IMG/VR virus record: IMGVR_UViG_3300021085_000006
Coordinates: 1-23,881 of that record
Reading direction: 5' to 3' (one strand)
DNA length: 23,881 nucleotides
DNA from: a virus
The translations under genes and the position numbers were made by a program. Positions 6,396 through 12,477 of this stretch are shown here, in pieces (the first letter of the stretch is position 1; every line of letters starts with the position of its first letter). The notes under the pieces are model-generated. The model was not told the DNA's origin and ran no database searches. It saw only the letters and a program-made list of their open reading frames with translations.

Positions 6396-6714
6396 TGCTT
6401 GCAGGTTGTTCTGTTGGTGCTGGCTGACCTTCTACTACTTCGTAGCTCCATGGAGAGAGCGACATGAAGGCCCGAAATTGACCGGTTTCCGTGTTCTCCC
6501 ATTCACGGCCTCGGACGTTGCAACGCGCTTTGATCGTCTTACCTTCAGGCAATGCCACGGCCTCATCTACGTCGTCTTTAAGGAACTCCAGCGCCATAAG
6601 CTGCGGATATTTCCCATCTTGGACTTCTACGTGTACTTCGCACTTTCTGAAGCCACTAGGAAACTCCTGCGGCTTGCATACTCGCTTTATAACTCCCTCA
6701 ATTACTAATTCCAT
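6373..6714 (-). CDS. DUF3127-like single-stranded-DNA-binding-type protein
   Basis: A 113-residue protein from the ATG at 6714, which has an A-rich leader (AAGAAAAATGG). An upstream in-frame ATG at 6765 lies inside the previous gene and is rejected. The beta-strand pattern of the first 90 residues (LVIEGVIKRV, RKCEVHVEVQ, ALEFLKDD, KARCNVRGREWE, FMSLSPWSYEV) fits an OB-fold. The sequence strongly recalls DUF3127, a family found mainly in Bacteroidota and their phages. The last 20 residues are a low-complexity Pro/Gln/Gly tail like the flexible tail of SSB proteins. Probable role: coating single-stranded DNA during replication or recombination. The DNA-binding claim is inference from fold and context. 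Confidence 0.8.
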   Translation of the reverse strand: MELVIEGVIKRVCKPQEFPSGFRKCEVHVEVQDGKYPQLMALEFLKDDVDEAVALPEGKTIKARCNVRGREWENTETGQFRAFMSLSPWSYEVVEGQPAPTEQPASNGGGAKW

Positions 6715-6973
6715 TTTTCTTATATGATTTATTAAATTCTGTTTGTGACCAATTCGGCATATCAATCGCCCTCAGTTGGTTTAATCGTAACCGCTCAAAT
6801 ATCTCACGCCAGCGAATCGGCGTAGGTTCTGTAAATATTATTTCGTCTTCTAGTCCTTCGTCGTCGTCTTTCATTGTCGACGTGCTGAGTAGGTGCAAGG
6901 CATAATCTCGCAAATCGTCGGTGTGATCCGCTTGCACTTGCTCCAGCTGCTCAAAGAACTCATCTGCGTTCAT
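6698..6973 (-). CDS. Acidic hypothetical protein
   Basis: A 91-residue protein with a strongly acidic first half (EFFEQLEQVQADHTDDLRD; KDDDEGLEDE) and a more basic end. The middle, IRWREIFERLRLNQLRAI, is an amphipathic helix. No family is recognised. The start overlaps the annealing-type gene as ATGA and the end overlaps the DUF3127 gene by 17 bp, so it belongs to the same coupled series. An acidic partner of a DNA-binding neighbour is conceivable but unproven. Confidence 0.65.
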   Translation of the reverse strand: MNADEFFEQLEQVQADHTDDLRDYALHLLSTSTMKDDDEGLEDEIIFTEPTPIRWREIFERLRLNQLRAIDMPNWSQTEFNKSYKKNGISN

Positions 6974-7350
6974 TGCTCAAGTTCATCCTCGCCGTACGTG
7001 TTACCGAATCCTGCAAGCTTCAAAATGGCACGGGACAAAGCGCGTTTTTCAGCCATGGCGATCGGGTACGCGTTACGGTTATTTGACTTGCTCACCTCGC
7101 CATATGTCTCCACTTGCCCCATTTCGCATTTTGCGTATGCTTTAACGCAGTATTTTCCCTCTTTGGTGTCTGACCATTCAGGCACCGTTTCAAAGCTAAC
7201 TACGGCCTTTATTTTAGCTTGGAGGTATTCAACCCCTCCACGGGTCATTATCACAAAGCCACGCGGATCAACATGAAACTGCTTCTCAAAGTCCATTTCA
7301 TACTTGGTGGCTAGTCGTCTTAAATCTGCGTTTTTGTCTTGGTTGCTCAT
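6970..7350 (-). CDS. Single-strand annealing-type recombination protein (candidate)
   Basis: A 126-residue protein. Residues about 30-60 form a FVIMTRGGVEYLQAKIKA core, and the C-terminal third has AMAEKRALSRAILKLAGF followed by YGEDE. This AEKRA-x-(S/N)R-x2-LKL signature is common in phage DNA-annealing and recombination proteins of the Rad52/ERF/Sak type. The protein is short for that group, so it may be a minimal version or a related ssDNA-binding factor. It lies between the primase domain and the SSB-like protein, with ATGA overlaps on both sides, which supports a DNA role. Family assignment is from memory of the motif and needs a profile search. Confidence 0.6.
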   Translation of the reverse strand: MSNQDKNADLRRLATKYEMDFEKQFHVDPRGFVIMTRGGVEYLQAKIKAVVSFETVPEWSDTKEGKYCVKAYAKCEMGQVETYGEVSKSNNRNAYPIAMAEKRALSRAILKLAGFGNTYGEDELEQ

Positions 7351-7871
7351 GACTCAAATTTTAAGGGTGTTATGTCGTAATTAATAAAGGGCGCGTACCC
7401 TGACGCAAAGCGCAGGCTGCTGAGGTTGTTTGAAACGGGCACATCTACCACCACATTAAACTGCTCCTCAATCAGGTCCATGACTTGGCCGGCTTTGTCT
7501 CTGTGGTTTTTGTGGTCTATGTCTTCCACTGCAACAAGCATATAAACACCTTCGCCCATGCAGCTCAGGCCACCGGCTACCACATACGGCGCCGCCTCCA
7601 TATCGCGCACCACGTTCTCCGGATTGAATCCAGCGCCTTGGTGCTTGCCGTCTATGTCGATCTGCACTAGCCCGCTGTGCGTTTGGATCGTGTCCTGTCT
7701 GCGGCTGTAGAATACACCGTGTGGCATAATCGCCGGCAGTTGTTTTTTGCTGTAATCGTTTATCATGACGTCAGGCCGTACGTGTTCCAGCCACTCGGCT
7801 AAATAGACTCGGCGCGTCTCGCGATCAAATGCCCCACGGCAGGAGCTTACTTGTATTGCTTCAATATTCAT
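7347..7871 (-). CDS. BT4734-like stand-alone primase-polymerase domain
   Basis: A 174-residue protein matching the N-terminal (BT4734-like) domain often found in Bacteroidota fused to VirE/DUF3987-type helicases. Visible features are the metal-binding D72-I-D74 in GLVQIDIDGKH, a GGLSCMGEGVYMLVAV strand-loop-strand at 100-115 resembling the SxxGxGxH-type nucleotide loop, and a late NLSSLRFASGYAP segment whose Arg fits the third conserved site. It ends where the helicase part would normally begin, and no helicase follows. Priming is therefore proposed as a separate small protein. ATGA overlaps join it to genes on both sides. Catalytic activity is inferred from the superfamily. Confidence 0.75.
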   Translation of the reverse strand: MNIEAIQVSSCRGAFDRETRRVYLAEWLEHVRPDVMINDYSKKQLPAIMPHGVFYSRRQDTIQTHSGLVQIDIDGKHQGAGFNPENVVRDMEAAPYVVAGGLSCMGEGVYMLVAVEDIDHKNHRDKAGQVMDLIEEQFNVVVDVPVSNNLSSLRFASGYAPFINYDITPLKFES

Positions 7872-8017
7872 CGTTCTCGGTTTTGCTTTAGGTGCATTTT
7901 CATTTTGTCAATCAGGCGCAGAAACTCGCGTTCCTCGGCTAGGTCTTGCTGCCACTGGTTGAATGATTCAGGCGCGTCAACTTGTACGCTGCTACGGACG
8001 CAAATAGGTTTGTTCAT
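7868..8017 (-). CDS. Small hypothetical protein, helical
   Basis: A 49-residue product from the ATG at 8017, found by reading between its neighbours. It has a helical centre and end (FNQWQQDLAEEREFLRLIDK then a Lys/Arg-rich tail). The start overlaps the upstream stop as ATGA and the stop overlaps the primase start as ATGA, which is strong contextual support. Function unknown. The AAACTAGACCA leader is shared with the gene just upstream. Confidence 0.65.
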   Translation of the reverse strand: MNKPICVRSSVQVDAPESFNQWQQDLAEEREFLRLIDKMKMHLKQNRER

Positions 8018-8157
8018 TGGTCTAGTTTTTTCATTTCTGCCTTAACTCGTCGTTGGCCTCTTTTGTCGCCATCTCTCACTACTTCTCGCCATAATGCGTG
8101 CAAGGCTAATTGTACAATTAGTAAATCCAGTTCTACTGTTTTTTTTTCTTCCTTCAT
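8014..8157 (-). CDS. Small basic hypothetical protein
   Basis: A 47-residue product from the ATG at 8157. It begins with a MKEEKKTVELDLLIVQLALHAL helix, partly hydrophobic, and continues with a basic part (RDGDKRGQRRVKAEMKK). It is too short for a true membrane segment call. ATGA overlaps occur at both ends. A longer in-frame reading upstream is very arginine-rich and is the shadow of the acidic gene before it. Function unknown. Confidence 0.6.
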   Translation of the reverse strand: MKEEKKTVELDLLIVQLALHALWREVVRDGDKRGQRRVKAEMKKLDQ

Positions 8158-8267
8158 TGGTCTAGGGTTTGATCTTGTTGTTTGTCGTGTTGTTCGTCGG
8201 CCTCTTCGTAGTAGTCGCGGCCTTCGTCTTCGTCGTCTGCTGGGTAGTCGTATCCTTCGCGCCACAT
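8154..8267 (-). CDS. Very small acidic hypothetical protein
   Basis: A 37-residue product from the ATG at 8267, dominated by Asp, Glu, Tyr and Gln (for example DDEDEGRDYYEEADE). Net charge is strongly negative, as in some phage DNA-mimic or inhibitor peptides, but nothing more specific can be seen. Its start shares a base with the preceding TAA stop (TAATG) and its stop overlaps the next start as ATGA. The same frame is open further upstream, but that part lies inside the preceding gene. Confidence 0.55.
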   Translation of the reverse strand: MWREGYDYPADDEDEGRDYYEEADEQHDKQQDQTLDQ

Positions 8268-8446
8268 TACGACAAGCCTGAAATTTTGTTCATCTTGTCG
8301 GCTGCGCGCTGTGCAAATTTTTCGGTTTTGTAATATTTGCCTGTCCAAGTGTTGCCGTTGGCTTCTGCAATCCACATTCCGCCCAATTGGACTGCCTTGT
8401 AATTGTTGTTTGCGTTTGTCATAGTAGTGTTGTTTGCGTTTGTCAT
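8267..8446 (-). CDS. First gene of the early operon, small hypothetical
   Basis: A 59-residue product if translation starts at 8446, or 51 if it starts at the second ATG (8422). The two ATGs belong to a 24-bp tandem duplication that repeats MTNANN. The body (KAVQLGGMWIAEANGNTWTGKYYKTEKFAQRAADKMNK) looks like a small beta-beta-alpha domain of unknown function. An ATG at 8473 lies inside the upstream repeats and promoter and is rejected. The gene is the first after the terminator at 8508-8534 and the candidate promoter, so it is probably made early and strongly. Confidence 0.65.
   Translation of the reverse strand: MTNANNTTMTNANNNYKAVQLGGMWIAEANGNTWTGKYYKTEKFAQRAADKMNKISGLS
8399..8446 (-). repeat. 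24-bp tandem duplication carrying two start codons
   Basis: Two adjacent 24-base units (8446-8423 and 8422-8399 on the minus strand) share their first 19 bases, beginning ATGACAAACGCAAACAACA. Each provides a possible ATG for the same reading frame. The upstream ATG is so close to the candidate -7 element that only the second would have a normal leader. Confidence 0.85.
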
Positions 8447-8450
8447 GGTG

Positions 8451-8482
8451 TAAAGATATGCAACTTTCTGCATCTATGCAAC
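8451..8482 (-). promoter_or_regulatory. Candidate Bacteroidota-type promoter of the early operon
   Basis: On the minus strand GTTG (8482-8479) is followed after 20 bases by TATCTTTA (8458-8451). This is close to the TTG/TTTG and TAnnTTTG elements of Bacteroidota sigma-A promoters, with the final G replaced by A. It lies between a terminator and the first gene of an operon, where a promoter is expected. Transcription would start near the first ATG. Confidence 0.45.
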
Positions 8483-8493
8483 TTTCTGCATCT
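8458..8493. repeat. 18-bp tandem repeat with internal dyad, upstream of early genes
   Basis: ATGCAACTTTCTGCATCT occurs twice in direct succession (8458-8475 and 8476-8493) without mismatch. Each unit contains ATGCA and TGCAT as inverted arms around a 6-base centre. The pair overlaps the candidate promoter, so it may be a double operator for a dimeric regulator, for instance the phage HTH protein. Confidence 0.85.
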
Positions 8494-8507
8494 TTTTTAT
8501 TGGGCAC

Positions 8508-8534
8508 AAAAAAAGGCCCCCACGTTTGGAGGCC
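8508..8534 (-). terminator. Rho-independent terminator after the lysis/late genes
   Basis: On the minus strand a 7-bp stem, GGCCTCC pairing with GGGGGCC (one G-T pair), closes a 6-base loop and is followed by seven T. It lies after the last lysis-region gene and before the early promoter, so it separates the late and early units. Confidence 0.85.
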
Positions 8535-8557
8535 CCTCTTACCATTAAGATCTGCGC

Positions 8558-8731
8558 TCAGTCTTTGCGTTTGCGACCGCTCCGACCTAACACAATAGCG
8601 TTTATAATTCGTTTGAGTACGTCAACCACCTTGTCATCCTTGGTGCTTTCCGTCAATGCGGTGACCGTGCCCGCTGCTGTCAAGATCGCCAGTGCAATCT
8701 CCGACCAATACATTTTTGCAAGTTCTAACAT
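8558..8731 (-). CDS. Small membrane protein, possible holin
   Basis: A 57-residue product from the ATG at 8731. A hydrophobic helix, IALAILTAAGTVTAL, occupies about residues 12-26. A KDDKVVDVLKRIINAIVLG helix follows, then a basic end (RSGRKRKD). One clear membrane segment plus an amphipathic helix and positive tail suits a small class of phage holins or lysis accessories. An upstream in-frame ATG at 8791 lies inside the phosphoesterase gene and is rejected. It is the last gene before the terminator. Alternative roles such as superinfection exclusion remain possible. Confidence 0.7.
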   Translation of the reverse strand: MLELAKMYWSEIALAILTAAGTVTALTESTKDDKVVDVLKRIINAIVLGRSGRKRKD

Positions 8732-8753
8732 GGCGTAAATATAAGGCGAATGA

Positions 8754-9467
8754 TCAAAGCGGCATAAGGCAATTGATTGCCGTGTGCCCACCGATTACCA
8801 CGCCGCATCCTATCGCCTGTTTTTTGTAGTGCTTGGCATATGCAGCCGCGTAGGTCTCGCGATCCAGTCCACAACCCACTTGCATACCAAACAGCTTAGC
8901 TTTGTTGCCTACCATCCATTCAACATAAGCCTGTGTATGAATATGGCCTTGGACCGTGCTTTGCAAGTCGTTCTTTGCCTTTGTGCGTGCGGTGCCGCCT
9001 TCGCCATGCACGTACTGTACACCATCGTACTCGATCCGCTCCGTCCAGTTCCAGGACGTGCCCAACACTTCATTGAAGGACTTAATCCAAATGCTTGGAA
9101 TGGATGAGCTGAACGCCCTGCGCATTACTACGCGGTCATGATTGCCTATTATCACATCAGCCACGGGGAAAGCATCGCGCCACTTTTGCAGGTCTTCAAT
9201 TGCAATTTCTAGTTCTGTCTTGGCGCTGAGTCCATCGGGGTCGGTTTCGTGCCTGCTGGTGGCGTGTGAGTCGATGAGGTCACCGATAAAAATCACTTGA
9301 TTGCAGGCGTGGCGGTCATACGTTTCAAGACAATACTCAAAGTAGCCCTCCATTTCGAAAGGACAATGCAAATCACCTATCACTAAAATACGCCGTTCCT
9401 TGTTGCGTAGGTAATCAAGCGCACGCATCTGCTGGGCGTTGATCCGTGGGCGTATGTCCTTACTCAT
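8754..9467 (-). CDS. Calcineurin-like metallophosphoesterase
   Basis: A 237-residue enzyme with all five metallophosphoesterase motifs: GDLH at 31-34, GDLID at 62-66, GNHD at 108-111, H154 in YVHGEGG, and GHIH at 174-177. Two metal ions are expected. The start at 9467 overlaps the endopeptidase stop by 8 bp; an in-frame ATG at 9506 would overlap by 47 bp. The substrate is unknown. Related phage enzymes are variously suggested to act on nucleic acid ends, cyclic nucleotides or phosphoproteins. Its position between endolysin and a small membrane protein is odd for a DNA-repair role. A defence-countering role against nucleotide second messengers is speculation. Confidence 0.9.
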   Translation of the reverse strand: MSKDIRPRINAQQMRALDYLRNKERRILVIGDLHCPFEMEGYFEYCLETYDRHACNQVIFIGDLIDSHATSRHETDPDGLSAKTELEIAIEDLQKWRDAFPVADVIIGNHDRVVMRRAFSSSIPSIWIKSFNEVLGTSWNWTERIEYDGVQYVHGEGGTARTKAKNDLQSTVQGHIHTQAYVEWMVGNKAKLFGMQVGCGLDRETYAAAYAKHYKKQAIGCGVVIGGHTAINCLMPL

Positions 9468-9843
9468 ATAACCAGACGACGTCAGCGTCTTTTGCTGGAT
9501 CGTCATCCACGTGCAAAAAATCGGGGTGAATACCTATGCGATTAAAACCGGCCTCATAAAGTGCGCCAATCATATACCCGCGTGATCGGTTATCGTTGCA
9601 CGCAATATCAGCAGCAAAGCCGTGCAGGTGGGCGCTGTCTTTCTTACCTCCGCAAGCTCGGTTGTGCGCGCTGCAACGTACGCCAGACGTTATAACAAAA
9701 GGAATGCCCGCTTTGTGGCGAGCATCGTCTAACATCATTAAGAAATCAAGATCCATTATGTCAATACCAAGGCCCTCAGAATTTGCGCGGCATTTCTTGC
9801 ACTTGCAATCAAACTCCTCGTACCTAAAATATCTTAGCTCCAT
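9460..9843 (-). CDS. M15 family peptidase, endolysin
   Basis: A 127-residue zinc peptidase of the M15_3 (D-Ala-D-Ala/L-Ala-D-Glu) type that cuts peptidoglycan stem peptides to release progeny. Visible residues are SGVRC at 53-57, H60-N61, S70-x-H72-x2-G-x3-D79 with H72 and D79 as zinc ligands, and H111-V-D113 providing the third ligand. A short N-terminal part contains a CKCKKC cluster, perhaps a metal or stabilising site. There is no signal peptide, so it needs a holin to reach the wall. It follows two small membrane proteins with overlapping starts, forming a lysis cassette. Confidence 0.92.
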   Translation of the reverse strand: MELRYFRYEEFDCKCKKCRANSEGLGIDIMDLDFLMMLDDARHKAGIPFVITSGVRCSAHNRACGGKKDSAHLHGFAADIACNDNRSRGYMIGALYEAGFNRIGIHPDFLHVDDDPAKDADVVWLYE

Positions 9844-9956
9844 AATAATGCAAAGGCTGCGACTAGTATAATGAGATCCGCCACGTCAGCCCTCCCGTAC
9901 TCGCGGGCCTTGTATATGACGTTGACGGTTACGGTGGCTAATATAATGTAAATCAT
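9834..9956 (-). CDS. 40-residue two-helix membrane protein, candidate holin
   Basis: Read from the ATG at 9956, this tiny gene encodes two hydrophobic segments (MIYIILATVTVNVIY and DLIILVAAFALLWS) separated by a charged loop KAREYGRADVA. That is the hairpin layout of a small class II-type holin. Its start overlaps the preceding stop as ATGA and its end overlaps the endolysin start by 10 bp. It is short for a holin, so it may act with the coiled-coil membrane protein just before it. Identification rests on topology and position alone. Confidence 0.7.
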   Translation of the reverse strand: MIYIILATVTVNVIYKAREYGRADVADLIILVAAFALLWS

Positions 9957-10159
9957 TTTTGCAGCTTTGCTAACATCAACTCAATTTTGTGGACGCTGGC
10001 CAGTAGTTCTTTCATGTCGCTCTTTATCTCGTTGCTGTCAATCTCTAGCTGGATCACGCGGCTCTTTAGACGTGCCACCGTGCTATTTAGGTTTACCCAT
10101 ACACCAACTAAACCCGCCGCCACTGGCAAAACAATTGCCACAAATTCCCACTGCATCAT
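9953..10159 (-). CDS. Membrane-anchored coiled-coil protein, lysis-associated
   Basis: A 68-residue protein starting at 10159 (or 10156; ATGATG overlaps the tail gene stop). An N-terminal hydrophobic helix, FVAIVLPVAAGLVGVWV, is followed by a long coiled coil with heptad-spaced Leu/Ile/Val through residue 68. Comparable proteins next to phage lysis genes act as holin partners or haemolysin-XhlA-like factors, although XhlA has the opposite order of coil and membrane helix. Its position before the holin candidate and endolysin supports a role in lysis. It could also be a tail-associated membrane protein. Confidence 0.7.
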   Translation of the reverse strand: MMQWEFVAIVLPVAAGLVGVWVNLNSTVARLKSRVIQLEIDSNEIKSDMKELLASVHKIELMLAKLQK

Positions 10160-12477
10160 TTCTCTTTTTTCTGTATGATAAACCAATTCGAATTATGGCA
10201 CAAGATAGTGATGCCGTCATAAGCGCGATTGAAATTGTAGGACGTTGCGCCGTCGATAGTTACGCCTGTATCGCCTGTGTTAGGTCGCAGGCTTATATAT
10301 TTATTCGCGGCTATTGTGCCATCGCTATGGAATTGAATGCTGCGCCCCTCGTTATCTGCAACTAGCGGCAAATAAATAATGCTTGCACCGTTGCCGCCTG
10401 TCCATGTGTTCATTATCATGTAATCAATTGGGCGCACGTTGTACGTTGTGCCTGTTCGATTCGTTACGGTGGCGGTTCTGTACTGCACGCGCGATCCGTA
10501 ACTATCCTCACCAATTAAAAGCGTCCTATTCAGGGCCTCCGTTGCTCCTGTAACGCCCAAACCGGGGTTGTGGGTTATCGGGTCCACCACGTCGATTGCG
10601 TCGCCTATGGCCGTCGTAACGGTCGAAGCATCTCGCGCAACTAGAAACGCCTCTAATTCGGTTTCGATGGATCGCGCTGTGAATGTCAATTGAAATAGTG
10701 CAAAGTCTCCGGCTGTGTCGTCAAGCGTTTGCCACATCTTTAAATCACTTCCGTACACCGTGCCGCGTTGTATCGGTGTGCTGATCCGCTGGCCTGCTAG
10801 TATCTCCTGCACGCCTAGCCGGTTAATGCCTACGCCTGTACCCGTGTAGTTTAAACTTTGCCACTGCGTTACCGGTACGGCATTGACGCCCACGATGACC
10901 AAAATAACCCCGTCAGCGTTCTGCGTTTCTCCGTCACCAAACAAGCAAAGTCCTTGGTCGATTTCACCTCGTGCCGTGTCGCTGTTGGTAGCTGTAAAAG
11001 TAACCTCATCGCCTAGCGCGTTGTTGCCAAGGAGATCAGCACGCAAAACAACGATTTCAAAATCTGCCGTTGACGTGTTCACTAGCGTGCTATCAGATGC
11101 GCCAGCGTCATCTATGCCCACAATGGTCACACTTAAATCCATTCCGGTCTGATCACTTGGCAGTGCTGGCGTATTGATTACAATCGGCATGGTAATATTG
11201 CCGCCTTCGTTTCTGTTAAATACGTAGCTAACGACTTCATAATATTCCGGCGTCGTCGTCCATTGTGGAGTGCTGTAAACGTGCGAAGTGTATTCAAGTA
11301 CACCCTCATCAACATCGGCGAGCTGAAAATCTAACGTCGTTTCTGTAAACTGTGCATCCCGTTGCAGGTACTGCGTGCCTACCTTAACTTCAAAGCGAAG
11401 CATGACACGCGCCACAATATTATCGCCCGTTGCCACACCGTCGCCAGCATATGAATAATTAAATGTGCCGGTAATTAAAAACTCGGTATCCTGCAAGTAG
11501 TCTATATCTGTATCCTCTAACGTGTTTCCAAATTCTGTTTCGGTGTAGAGATTATCGTAGATGAGCGGATAGTTTCCGTTGTATTTACGCGTGCGTCGCA
11601 CTTCCTTTAACGGAACTAGGCCGCTGTACTGATAGCCGCGCAATCGCTCCAGTGTTGAATTGAATGGGCGATCTGATGCAAAGAGCTGCTGTGTTATATC
11701 TGTACCGTCCTTTTGCTTGCCCTCAACTGTTAGCTCTGTCGGGTCAAACTTCTGTGCACCCAATGGTAAGAACCACCAAACGCCGTCACTCTGAAACAGC
11801 CGCGCGTTGAATACCTTGGTCAGGCTTTCGAGTATTTCAAAGGTTGAATAATATTGATTCACTCCGTTGCTGTCAGGGTTGCCTAGCCCTAAATTTGAAA
11901 TACGTGTATCAATTAATTGATTGCTACCGGTGTAATCTACCGCGTCGAAATCGTTGACGTAATACAGGAAGTTATCCGTACTCCATAGATGACTCGCGCG
12001 TGTGCGGTTCAAACATTGCAGCAGCAACGTCGGCACATCTATTAAGCCCGTCGAATCGTGCTTCACATATTGCAAATTGCCTAGGTCGTCGGCTGCTGTT
12101 AACGTGTTTTGAATCGGCTGATAGTCGTATGGCCGTGTGACCTGCTCCGGATACAATACCCCGAACCAATACTTTGAATTTACGCCGTCCGGATCTTTGT
12201 ACACGCTTACCGAAAACCGTTGTTCAGGCGTCGTGGTCAGCAAGTCCATGAACGTTGTATGAATGCTAGTTTGTTCTGTAAGTGTAAAAGTCAACTCGCT
12301 ACCGATAACGCCCTGCATTCGGTCTTCATTGTTGCCGGTGTATGTCAAGACAAAGCCATCAGCGCCGAGCTTAAACGTGCCCGCCGTGCCGGTGAAATCT
12401 GCATCGTGGATATTTAATCGGTAGTCCGTGCCGAGGTCATCGGTAAACTCTGCGTATAGTCGTATTGGATCAGCCAT
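10156..12477 (-). CDS. Large tail-tip/baseplate-hub protein
   Basis: A 773-residue protein directly after the tape measure, where the distal tail and hub proteins of siphophages lie. It is beta-rich throughout, with no signal peptide. The first 150 residues (MADPIRLYAEFTDDLG and FSVSVYKDPDGVNSKYWFGVL) resemble starts of tail-tip proteins in flavobacterial phages. The last 70 residues form a small beta domain ending in GITILCHNSNWFIIQKKEK, like fibre-tip ends that finish with a Trp-x-Ile/Ile motif. It may therefore combine hub and receptor-contact parts in one chain. It starts as TGATG with the tape measure. No peptidase or lysozyme motif was seen. Confidence 0.75.
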   Translation of the reverse strand: MADPIRLYAEFTDDLGTDYRLNIHDADFTGTAGTFKLGADGFVLTYTGNNEDRMQGVIGSELTFTLTEQTSIHTTFMDLLTTTPEQRFSVSVYKDPDGVNSKYWFGVLYPEQVTRPYDYQPIQNTLTAADDLGNLQYVKHDSTGLIDVPTLLLQCLNRTRASHLWSTDNFLYYVNDFDAVDYTGSNQLIDTRISNLGLGNPDSNGVNQYYSTFEILESLTKVFNARLFQSDGVWWFLPLGAQKFDPTELTVEGKQKDGTDITQQLFASDRPFNSTLERLRGYQYSGLVPLKEVRRTRKYNGNYPLIYDNLYTETEFGNTLEDTDIDYLQDTEFLITGTFNYSYAGDGVATGDNIVARVMLRFEVKVGTQYLQRDAQFTETTLDFQLADVDEGVLEYTSHVYSTPQWTTTPEYYEVVSYVFNRNEGGNITMPIVINTPALPSDQTGMDLSVTIVGIDDAGASDSTLVNTSTADFEIVVLRADLLGNNALGDEVTFTATNSDTARGEIDQGLCLFGDGETQNADGVILVIVGVNAVPVTQWQSLNYTGTGVGINRLGVQEILAGQRISTPIQRGTVYGSDLKMWQTLDDTAGDFALFQLTFTARSIETELEAFLVARDASTVTTAIGDAIDVVDPITHNPGLGVTGATEALNRTLLIGEDSYGSRVQYRTATVTNRTGTTYNVRPIDYMIMNTWTGGNGASIIYLPLVADNEGRSIQFHSDGTIAANKYISLRPNTGDTGVTIDGATSYNFNRAYDGITILCHNSNWFIIQKKEK

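Noticed and set aside
8014-8265. An 83-residue very arginine-rich frame
   Set aside because: The arginine-rich first part is the out-of-frame reading of the acidic 37-residue gene. Only the part from 8157 is kept.
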